Source: Zygaena filipendulae
Lineage: Eukaryota; Arthropoda; Insecta; Lepidoptera; Zygaenidae
Length of the DNA stretch: 64,000 nucleotides
Assembly (NCBI GenBank): GCA_907165275.2
Contig: OU015665.1
Span: forward strand, 8,308,001 to 8,372,000
Reading direction: 5' to 3'
Every line of letters begins with the position of its first letter. The stretch's first letter is position 1. Under the pieces are notes generated by a model. The model saw only the letters and a program-made list of their open reading frames with translations, made no database searches and was not told the DNA's origin. The translations under genes were made by a program, and so were the position numbers. Of the stretch, positions 11,292-23,200 are shown piece after piece.

Positions 11292-14200
11292 ATGGCGAGC
11301 TATAATGTGTCAGAGCTCGTCTCTGGCCTGAAGTCACGCCATGCGGAAACGAGGCACAAAGCCATCAGGGAACTGCTGCAGTTCGCGAAGACAGAGCTTA
11401 GGGAGATGTCCCAAGAGTCTCTCACGCAGGTGCTGGATGACTTCAACCAGCACATCCATGCGTTGACTTCCAGCTACGATAACAACGAGAAGAAAGCGGG
11501 AATACTGATCATTGGTGAGTTGTTAGGTTAAGTTGTTGTGATAATATTGGGTTTGTTAAACTTAATTCTTTATCTCTACTCTCTAATCGTTTAAAATTAA
11601 TGCATTTTATGTATTTTTTCAGTTTGTCTTATTGGTGGAGATGCAGAAACAACAAAAACAAGAGCAAATCGATATACAAGTTATTTAAGAAATATTTTTC
11701 CTTTAAATGATATCAATATTTTAGAATTGGCATCAAAAACTATGGGCCGATTAGCCGTTATGCTAGGAGCCATAAAAAGAGGAGAATATGTCGAGTTTGA
11801 AATAAAAAGAGCATATGAATGGCTGTCTGAAGAAAGAAATGAAGGGAAAAGACTTTCAGCTGTTCTTATATTGAGAGAATTAGCTATTGCCATGCCTTCA
11901 TACTTCTACCAACATGTGAATGACTTTTTCAGTCACATTATAATAGCGCTTCGTGATCCTAAGGAACAGATCCGAGATACTGCTGCTAAAACCTTGAGGG
12001 CTGCTTTAGTAGTAATAGTTCAAAGGGAAGTACCAGAGCAAAGTAAAAAAACGCAATGGTATATTGAGTGCTTCAATGATGCTATGGCTTCTTTCTCTGA
12101 TCAATCCATCCGAGATAAAGGGCTTAGTAGGGATGATTATGTGCATGGAGGACTGTTGATTTTAAATGAACTATTTCGATGTTCAAATTCATCATGGGAA
12201 AAAAAGTACACATCACTAATGCAAAAACTTGACACAGAACAAGATGTGCCAGATGAGATATCATCACTCAGTCTCAAAATGCAAAGTTCCTGGTACTCTT
12301 ACAATTTCACAGAAGAAAAAAATCCAGTTGCAAACATTTACGAATCAAATGTTTGCAGACTGTTCCTCACAGAAAACTATGAAAAGATTTGTACTGGTAG
12401 GTATTTAAAGTCTTCTAGTGGTACTTGTGTAAATATAATATTTATAATGGAAAAATACTAATGATCTTTTTATTTCCAGATGTAATGGCATTGCAGATAT
12501 CACGGTGCCAAAATGTTCATCAAATGTTTCTTTTGTTGCTACCAAGACTGGCAGCATTCAACAAGGAACTGTTTACTAAGAAGCATCTGAAAAGTACCAT
12601 CAACCACTTAATTACTTACTTACGTGGTAGAGAAAAAGAGAAGGCAATGGCCTTCACGACTTTAGGTTTGCTTTGTGTGGCTGTGGAATCTAACATACAG
12701 CAGTATCTAAGCAGGATTATTGAGATTATCAAATTATCATTGCCTCTCAAAGAAACACCTAAGAAGCGTAATGGATCTGAAACACCTTTATTTAATTGTG
12801 TCACTCTATTGAGCTTTGCAATGAAGGATAATGTTGCCCCCGAAATTAAAGAACTACTCGACCCCATGTGCGCGACTGGACTGAGTCCTCAACTCACGAC
12901 ATGTTTTAAAGAGCTTAGTCTTAACATGCCATGTTTAAAGAAGGAAATCACAGATAGACTCTTAAATATTTTGTCTTTGATCCTCAGGAAAAAGCCATAT
13001 GTCCAAAACAATACTGAAAATCAAGTGGTTCACATGCTCTCCACTGCCTTGTTAGTAGAGGCACATGACGCTAATAAGCTAGTGCTAGCTCTAAGAACAT
13101 TAGGTGCTTTCGATTTAGAATGGAACAATACTCTCATATCATTTATCAGAAGATGCACCGACCATTATCTTTTGAGTGAACAGCATGATGTGCGACTTGA
13201 AGCTGTTAAGACGGCTGCAAAGTTATTGGTAAAAGCTATCGAGAGATGCACTCAGTCAAATTCACGAACATTAAACATAATAGTGGACGAATCACTCAGT
13301 AAACTTTTGTCAGTAGGTCGTTCCGATTTTGACCACGAAATTCGGTATAGGGTTCTAGAAACATTTACAAATCCAATATTTGATAAATACTTAGCTGTGG
13401 AGGATTACATCAGTTGCTTATTTGTTTCCGTCAATGATTCTAACGCTGACGTGCGAGAGCTGGCTTTGTGCGTCGTCGGCCGGCTGAGCAACATAAACCC
13501 GAGCTACACGACGCCGACCCTTCGGCAATTGTTTGTGCAAATCTTAATGGAACTACAGTACTCAGAGTCGACGCGTAATAAAGAACAATCGTTGAGAATG
13601 ATCAACAGTATTATATCACACGCTCCGAGAATCACGCGGCAGTTCGTAGACACAATTCTGAAAGTCCTCGTGCCAAAATTGAAGGACGAAAATAGCAATT
13701 GCACTATGGTGTCAACGATATTAAAGTCTATTGGCGACTTGGCCGAAGTGAATGGCAGTGGCAATGCATTGAACACATGGCTCCATGAGTTGATGTCGAT
13801 CCAGCTCGAGATACTTTCTGATCCAAACCAACCAGAAAAAAGGAGTGTGGCGTTGTGGTCCTTTGCCCAAGTGATCAGTGCCACGGGTCATGTGGTCGCA
13901 CCTTACATGGAACACCCGCAGTTAATGGACATGCTTCTCAATTTTCTGAAATCGGAACAACAACCAAGAGAGAGACGCGAAACGATACGCCTATTAGGTC
14001 TTTTAGGTGCTTTAGATCCATATAAACATAAAGTCAATCAAGGACTAATTGATTTTCAAACTGTATCCACTTTGATTCCAATCACAGACCCAAATATAAA
14101 TGAGTGCAATGATACCAATGTTAGCGAAATACTAGTGAATATGTCCCCATTGGCTCTGGACGAATTCTATCCAGCGATTGCCCTTACATCTCTGATGCGT

Positions 14201-17200
14201 ATACTTCGTGACCCATTACTGGCCCAACATCACACAAGCGTGGTCCACTCGGTGACGTTCATCTTCCAATCGTTGGGTATCAAGTGTGTCCCGCACATCT
14301 CCAGGGTCACGCCAGGCCTTCTGTGCGTGTTGCGCAACACTGAGAATAACAACTTTCGCGAGTTTCTGTTCACGCAATTAGCTAAATTGATTTCTGTAGT
14401 TAAAATTCACATAAGAATCCATTTGGAAGAGATATTCGACATCATCCGTGATTACTGGACCCCAGACAGTCAGTTGCAGCCTACCCTGATAATGCTCGTC
14501 GAACACATAACCGTGGCTATCGGCTCCGAAATCAAAATCTACCTAAGAAAGATCTTACCGAATATTCTGCGTGTACTTAAATGTGACAAGAGCAAAGATT
14601 GCTTCCTTACTGAGAAGATGTTGTATGTTATACAAAAATTTGAGAACAACTTGGAGGATGTACTGCTTTCAGTAGTTCCAGCGATCACAGCGTTGTTTGA
14701 TGGCAGAAACGTGTTGCAGACGATCTCGAGACTAGCGATGGAGACGATAGAACATTTGTCGGTGCATCTGAACTTCAAACCGTACTCGGCTTTAATAATT
14801 CAAGCTCTGGCGAGAGTGTTGGACAACAATCCAGCTTTGAGGCCGACTGCGATGAACACGCTTTGTGCGTTGATAGCCCAGTTGGGTCGCGAATATATCG
14901 ACTACATACCTTCCATCGAAAGGATTTTGGTCAGGCACAAAATTCAATGCCTTAATTACATTGTGATGGTGACGAGGCTGCAAGATATATCGACCCTCGC
15001 ATCCGACGACAGCTACACAGACGAGACACGCACGAGGTTCAAGAATCAAAAGAAAGACGTAAGTACTGCACAATCAAAGGATTTGCAAGAATTTTTAATA
15101 GATTTCAATACAAAAACAGAATTCTAGGTTTCCCTAGTATTTATGTGGTGTTTTCAGAAACTACACCACTGTTTTTTTATGATTCTTTAACTGGGGTAAC
15201 TATATAAATATAAAGTTATAGAGAGGATTAAATCTTTCGAAATGCATGACGTGGTTACTTTTTGTATAGTAGAATAATTAATAAAAAAACAACTCTGTCT
15301 TAATTATATCGCGCTGCCGATGCCGTTTAAAATGTTGAATTTTTTATAAAGTTGGTTAACTTCTTTAAATATATAATCTAGATTTTTTTAAATAACAAGT
15401 CTATGAATTTGACTCGCCGTGCCGTGTCGAACAGCAAACCTTTTCTGGAATGTTATCGTTAATCATATAATGTCTTGTTTCCAGGCTGGGGCTGGTAAAA
15501 TTGAAAACCAAACGATTCAAAAGCTGACAATGAACGTGCAGAGCTTGCGCAAGTGCTGGTCGGTGGCGAACCTCGTCTCCAAGGAGGACTGGCTCGAGTG
15601 GCTGCGCCAGCTGCGCGTTGGCTTCCTCACTGAGTCTAATAGTCCAGCTATTAGGCGAGTGCTGACAAATAGTACCGTAATCTGACAATAGTGTGACTTT
15701 ACAATATAGTTTACTAGGTGTCGTCCACTACTGACGTCCCGATCCCATGTGTTGAGGCCAGGGCACTTATTCACTATGACCATAACCCGCCGCGTTAAGA
15801 TAAGACGCAGAAAAAACTGTCTTTCCCTCGTAATAAAAGAAGTTTTACTCCAAAAAATATCGTTGGTCATAGTGAATAAGGGCCCAGTACGGGTGTCCTG
15901 TATTTTCACTTGTATGCACTTGTTTCTTTATTTGAAAAGAAGAACCTAAATACCGATTTCCTCAATTCCCTTACATCATAATTTTCATAACTTTTATACA
16001 AACTCATACCTATTAAGGTGGAACCCCTGAGAGGTTTAATTTCCAAAACCCGTTCAAAATGAAGGTTCGTGCAGAATATCAAGTGTTTAAACCCACAGGT
16101 TACGGATTATGATGTTCGCATTTCTTTTGAAGTACATGTGATGTGATGATTGATAGATAAATAATTAAAGTGTAGTGCAAAGAAACGTCATTATAGTCTA
16201 TGTAGACTGCTTCGGAAGACAAATGTGACCCGTAAAGAAACTTTTGTGTGTATATCACGCATATCACGCAAAAACTGCTAGTTAGATTCAAACTTGACAT
16301 GTAAGCAACTAATATGTCCTGGAACAATTAGGTATGGTATATTTTATATCTCGGTACAACAACATGACGGATGTTGTGACGGATCGGTAGGCACAAAGTT
16401 GGCGGAGGGCAGGGTGTTGCTTCTTTACGTAGAAATAATAATAATCACTAGTGATGTGCCGGATATCCGTATCCGTCTCCGCGGATATCCGAGAGAGAAG
16501 AAAGATCCGTATCCGTTACTTTTTTGGCGGATCTTTTACAGATCTTTTACCTTATTAATTTTCAATACATTGATGAAATTCTATATAAATTAAATTACAT
16601 AAATTACAAAAAAGTAAATTAAATTACATTCAAATAATTCTAAACAAAACAATAGAAAAACCCACGCAGTGCAAGTTGAAACATGTCCTGTCATCCAAGT
16701 CCAACCAACAGCGTCACGTGGTGTCAACTATCGTTTGACATCACGCGGACCGACACGGTTTAGTGAAAAAGTTAAGATCCGTATCCGCGGATATACATTT
16801 TTAACAACCCGCCACATCACTAAATTACTACACTTCGTTCTCGGACTGACGTTATCAATGCTCACTTGTCACGGTGCGTTCTGTTCGCTAGGGCGTGTTC
16901 GTCCCTGGCGCACCACTACCCGCAGCTTGCGGGCGAGCTGTTCAACGCCGCGTTCGTGTCGTGCTGGGCGGGGCTGGACGAGGGCGCGCGTGAGGACCTG
17001 GTCTGCGCGCTCGAGCAGGCGCTCGGCGTGCCCGACGCGCCCGAGCTGGCGCTCGCCGTGCTCAACCTGGCCGAGTTCATGGAGCACTGCGACAGGGGCG
17101 CGCTACCCATTTCCATCAAACTACTCGGCGACACGGCCGACGGCTGCGGAGCTTACGCTAAAGCTCTCTATTATAAGGTTAGAGATTTTGTATTTTGTTT

Positions 17201-20200
17201 TTATTTCGGAAAACTTACCGGCCTTACCGCTAAGTTTACATTTGGATAGGTTTTTAAGTAAATCTGCATTGGTATTGTTCTAAGGTTCTTGATGAGATAT
17301 AATAACAATATTGAGCGACATCTGGTCTTGAACTAAGCAGAAGTGGGTATACTGATAGTATAAAACTTTTTTTCTTTTACTATAAGGTTATCAGTGGATT
17401 TACATTGATGTTTTGTTCATAGGAAGAGGAGTATCGAAAAAATCCTTCGACTGAAGTCATCGAATCTCTTATACACATTAACAATAAGCTACAGCAAAAA
17501 GAAGCCGCTAATGCGTTGTTAGAGAAAATTATAATGCGCAAAAATGCAGGAGACACGGCGTTGAATGTCAACATCCATTGGTACGAAAAGTTAAATAATT
17601 GGGACCAGGCATTGAATCTTTATAACGAAAAGTTAGAATTGGAGCCAGAAAATGAGGAGTCGTTGTTGGGGAAGATGAGATGTTTAGAAGCTTTGGGCGA
17701 GTGGTGGCCACTTCACAAAGTGACAGCTGACAGCTGGGACCACATGTCTGACGACATCAAGAAGCAGTCCGCCAAAATGGCAGCGGCTGCTTCCTGGGGC
17801 ATGCAGGAATGGGACACGATGAAAAAATACGTAGATTTCATCCCGGATAATACTCAGGAGGGTGCGTTTTATAGATCGATACTGGCCATACACGATAACC
17901 TTTGGCCAGAATCGAGACACTATATCGATACTGCTAGAAGTTTATTGGATATAGAAATGAGTGCAGTCGTCGCGGAAAGTTACCAGCGGGCGTACGGCAG
18001 TCTAGTCAACGCTCAGCTCCTCACGGAGCTCGAGGAAGTCGTCACGTACAAACTGATTGAGGAGAAAAGAAGTACAATTCGTCACACATGGTGGACGAGG
18101 CTGCAAGGCGGCCAGAGATTAGTCGACGATTGGAGAAAGATGCTTCGGATACGAAGCCTCGTCATATCTCCTCAGGAAGACTTCCAAACTTGGCTCAAAT
18201 TCGCGTCTCTCTGTCGAAAAAGCGGTGCCATAAACCAAGCTTACAAAATCGTCCTTCCCATACTGGGGAGCGATCCCATCACGAATCCCGATATTCTCTT
18301 GAGAGTACAAGATCCGAGGGTGATATTGTCTTACAGCAAAACGCTGTGGAACTCTGACAACAAGCGTCACGCGTACGACGTTCTACAAAGGTACGTGGAG
18401 AGCGTAGAGAGCGTGGAGCCCGACAGCGACGAGCAGTGCCGGCTGCTGGCGCGCTGCCACCTGAAGCTGGGCTCGTGGTGCGAGGCGCTGCAGGAGGTCA
18501 ACGAGCTGTCCATACCGGAGATACTGCGCAACTACTCGACCGCCACGATACTCGCGCCCGACTGGTACAAGGCGTGCCACGCGTGGGCCTGCATGAACTT
18601 CGAGGCCGTGCTGTTCTACAAGCAGCAAGACAACGTGTCGGAGAGCAGCGCGGCCGGCTCCGGCGAGAAGAAAGTCGCGAGGAGCGACTTCATCCAAACT
18701 TACACGCTGCCCGCCATCGAGGGGTTCTTCAAATCGATCAGTCTGTCGAAGGGCAGCTCGCTGCAGGATACGCTGCGGCTGCTCACGCTGTGGTTCGACC
18801 ACGGCCACCATCCGGTCGTGTACGACGCGCTCTTCGAAGGCATAAGGCAGATAGACATTAACATCTGGCTCCAGGTCATCCCGCAGCTGATAGCGCGTAT
18901 AGATTCGCCCAGGAGTCTGGTGGCGAAACTGGTCCATATTCTACTTATAGATATAAGCAAGTTGCATCCCCAAGCGCTCGTGTATCCTCTGACGGTGGCG
19001 ACCAAGTCGTCGTTCGTGACGCGGAAGACCGCCGCCAACTACATACTGAAGACGATGTGCGTGCACTCGCAGAATCTAGTCAACGAAGCCGCCCTCATAT
19101 CCGAGGAGCTTATCAAGGTGGCCATACTGTGGCACGAGCAGGTGGTCATCGCACTCGACGAGGCGTCCCGGTAATTGACTACTAATGTTTCATTTTTAAA
19201 CCATACAATAAATAAAAAATAGTATTAAAGTGCATAAGGTTCACTCCAAAAGACAGGTGATATTTAAAATTTAAATACATGAATAGAGCATTGCTACAAC
19301 GCCATAGATTGTAATAATTCATCTTGTAGTTGCTGCGTATCAAAAACTTGTACTTACAAAAGCCTTTCTTTCTATCTCTTAACTCTAATCCATAATTATC
19401 GCGGGCTTTAAAATATGTGGTAGTAACGCGATTAGAAAAAAAGTGGTTTTTACTGACAAGTAAATTAAACGTTAATAAAAAGCAGCTCCAAAATTGCCGC
19501 GGGTGAAACCGCGGGGGACAGCTAGCAACTACATAAGTACATTGAACATTTTTTTGTTTGATTGCAGCATGTACTTCAGCGAGAACGACTACAAGGGCAT
19601 GTTCAAGGTGTTGGAGAAGATGCACTCGATGCTGGAGCGCGAGCCGGGGACGCTGAACGAGGTGTCGTTCCTGCAGATGTACGGGCTCGACCTGCGCGAG
19701 GCGCAGCGCTGGTGCGACGTGTACAAGGTACCCACCGCGACCGCTATACGGCCGGACGCACACGGACGGTTTTTACCCGATATGGTTAGCAGCCCCCTTA
19801 GCCATGTTGACAATCTATGTATAATCTTTATCGATAACTGATTAACTTATCGTCATGTCAGGTTGTCACGAAAAATTTATATTTTAGTTTGGACCTCATA
19901 AAATATTGATAAAGCTTAAAAAAGTTTATTTTAAGAAATCAATATCTAATAATAACACTTCTCAACACAAAGTTTTAGTACTTGATCCCACACTACCTAA
20001 CAACTAACAAACTTTTATAATTTTATATTTCAACCGCGTTAATAATAATAATAATCCACATCACAACACAGATCTACTTGATCCCACAGTAAGCTATTAT
20101 TAGCTTGTGTCGTGGAAACATATAGATATATTTATTATACACACCCAGACTGGAAAATGTGTTCATCACACAAAGTCCACCTCCACTGGGAATCGAACCC

Positions 20201-23200
20201 GGAACCCCTTGATTAGCGGGCAGGCATGGTGACCTCTGCGCCAAACGGGTCGTCAAAAAAAGCACCCTCTATGTCCTTTTCTGTATACCCCTGATAATGT
20301 GTTTGCAAAATTTTACGAGGATCGGTTGAGCAGTTAAGACGTGAAAGTGTCACGAACAAACAAATAAACTCTAGTGCGCTGAGCCTTGAAGTACATAGTA
20401 GTTTCGCCTATTACTTTTGGCCAACAAACCGAGCGCCTCTCCGTCCTGCGGCAGGAGACGAACGACGACAAGTACCTGAACGAGGCGTGGGAGCAGTACT
20501 ACCACGTGTTCAGGCGCATCAACGCGCAGCTGCGCGCGCTCGGCTCGCTCGAGCTGCGCTACGTGAGCCGGCGGCTGCACGCGGCGCGCCGCCTCGAGCT
20601 GGCCGTGCCCGGCTCCTACGTGCCCGGCGAGCCGCTAGTGCGCATACAGTACATACACGAACACCTCGAGGCGAGTACTCTTTATTGTACACCAAAAAAA
20701 TTACAAATTTTCTTAAAACTACATATTATGTACGTGTACAAAAGGCGGCCTGATCGCGATGCCTGAGGCGGCTTAAAGCGATCTCTCCCACGCGACCTTT
20801 GAGTGGACAGATTTATAGAAGACAGGAAATTACATAGTATCTGTGGTTATGGATATGCAACCTACCTACCTACCTGCGCTTCTCACGGCTGCTCTTTCAT
20901 TACCGGTTGCAATGTAATGGGGCTTACAAAATGGGGGTGACGGACTGCAGGAGACATTTACCGACTTACGCTCATTTTTAGTAACCATGAGCTTCTCTTC
21001 CATTACCGGGTGAAATTTGGTAGACTACAAGTTTTTACAAAACTACATACTACTAGCTGTCCCGCGCGATTTCATCCGCGGTGATTTCGGAGTTCCCGCG
21101 GGAATTCCGGGATAAAAACTATCCTATCTTTTAAGTTGGACCATATTAATAAAAATAAATATAAATGGTTTATTAATATATATGGTTACAAAATTTTATC
21201 AAAATCCGTTCAGTGGTTTTGGAGTCCATCGCGGACAAACAACGTGACACGTGATTTATATATATTAGACTAGCTGTCCCCCGCGATTTCATCCGCGGTA
21301 ATTTCGGAGTTCCCGCGGAGGTTGCGGGAAAAAAGTACTCTATGTCCTTCAGTTCCCGAGGGAATTCCGTGATAAAAACTATCCTATCTTTTAAGTTGGA
21401 CCATCTTATAAATGGTTACAAAATTTTATCAAAATCCGTTCAGTAGTTTCGGAGTCCATCGCGGACAAACAACGTGACACGTGATTTATATAAATTAGAC
21501 TAGCTGTCCCCCGCGATTTCATCTGCGGTAATTTCGGAGTTCCCGCGGGTATTCCGGGATAAAAACTATCCTATCTTTTAAGTTGGACCATATTATAAAC
21601 GGTTGCAAAATTTTATCAAAATCCGTTCAGTAGTTTCGGAGTCCATCGCGGACAAACAACGTGACACGTGATTTTTATATATTAGATTTACCATAATACA
21701 TAGCTATAAAAACGGAGTGTTGTATGTAAGTCAGCTCAATTTCGTTAGTAATTTATCGCCGTAGCACCAAGGAGACGTAATAAAGAAAAATCTGGGAATA
21801 ATGGTGTTTAGAAATATTACAGAAAAAGCGAAAATTGAGAATTCAAGAGGAAACGTTTGCCAAAGGAAATGTGCTAGACAATGTCGCTCAGTTTTGTTAT
21901 TATTACCCATAAAATTAATCGTAAATTTAAATATTTTTTACAATACTATAGCTATTAAAAGAAAAAAATATGGAACTTGTCTAACCTGTCATTGGCATTA
22001 TTGTGATTTGTGAGTAATTCTTATGGTTAATTGTGTTTTTAATGTGCTGTAGAGTTAGTTTCCAATAAATAAATACCTAAATAAAATAAAAAATAAAAAA
22101 TAGATACTATCCATAACAGTCTTTAAAAATAAGCTCCACATCATAGTATGGATTTTGTACCTAATACTCGGTAGTTTATGTTGAATATACGTTTGTGTTT
22201 TTGTTGTTAGGTGATGAAATCGAAGCAGCGTCCGCGACGCCTGTCGATCCAGGGCTCGGACGGCAAGCGGTACATGTTCCTGCTGAAGGGGCACGAGGAC
22301 CTGCGCCAGGACGAGCGCGTGATGCAGCTGTTCGGGCTCGTCAACACGCTGCTGCAGGGCGACCCCAACACCTACCGACATGACCTCGCCATCCAGCGCT
22401 ACGCCGTCATCCCGCTCTCGCCCAACTCCGGCCTCATCGGCTGGGTGCCCCACTGCGACACTCTGTACCATCTGATCAGTGAATACAGGGACAGAGAGAA
22501 GAAGTCCAACAAAATAGCGAACAATACAGAACGACAGATGATGTTGCGCATGGCGTCCGATTATACGAAGCTGATGCTGAAACATAAGGTAAGTCCTCCG
22601 TTTCGGAATAAAAATTTTAGTAAGTTTGCTCATGATATGACGTGCTTGATTACCACTCAACGTTATACTTTAATCATCAAAACATCCGGATCGAAGGACC
22701 ATATCGTGATTCTTATCATTTTTATCTTCCTTGGTAGCGTACAATTTGTAATTGCTTTTATAAAGGTTATCAGATAGAGATTATTATGTTATATTTTTAA
22801 ATGTTTTGATAAATGGACGTAGGTAAGCAATAGTGTGTTAACCCACACTTGAGAAATTTTGAGTAAATCGTGTTTTAAAAGTAGGAGCGCCATTTTGTGT
22901 CAACATTTTTTATGTTCAATATTTAGTTACATATTTAAGCAATGTAATAAGGTAAACACATAATTAAAAAACGTTCCCTAACTCTCAACAAATGGTTCTG
23001 AATCAATAACTTAATTTTGTGGGTTAACATGTTATTGCTTATCTGCGTCCATATAATAATTCGCTGATAATAATCGTGTCACTTTGTCGATTATTTTAGG
23101 AAGATAAGCGTTACTTTTCATTGGTGAAATTGTCATGCTAGTCACATTATTATCAGTCATAAAATTTCATCGATACCTACCTACGAAAATAAATGACTGA

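Larger units (their letters stand above)
15655..16891 (+). other. GC-AG intron of Tor copy A (intron 4), holding two MITE-like elements
   Basis: The exon ends CCAGCTATTAG and the intron starts GCGAGT. The acceptor is TTCGCTAG before GGCGTG. Only this junction restores the conserved frame (SPAIR joined to ACSSLAHHY). The same junction in copy B is SPALR joined to ACLALAHNY with a normal GTAGGT donor. The nearest GT, three bases further on, gives the wrong phase. Two inverted-repeat elements lie inside (15760-15885 and 16449-16822). Confidence 0.88.
20671..22210 (+). other. GC-AG intron of Tor copy A (intron 8), TE-rich
   Basis: The exon ends CACCTCGAG and the intron starts GCGAGT. The acceptor is TTGTTGTTAG before GTGATGAAATCG. 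The phase matches copy B (CAT then GTAAGA) and the conserved join before SKQRPRR. The intron opens directly into a non-LTR-type repeat (from about 20677) and carries a three-unit Helitron-like array (21053-21686). Confidence 0.87.

Noticed and set aside
15655..15685. Read-through or GT donor at 15658-15660 for Tor copy A exon 4
   Set aside because: The wrong phase relative to the conserved exon 5 frame; only the GC donor restores homology.
18383..18937. Long minus-strand open frame inside Tor copy A exon 6
   Set aside because: Shadow of the GC-rich FAT coding strand. Arg/Val-rich composition, no family resemblance and no splice support.
20040..20254. tRNA gene
   Set aside because: The A-box and B-box are present, but the cloverleaf is not complete and a second copy with a simple-repeat tail exists, so it is a SINE.
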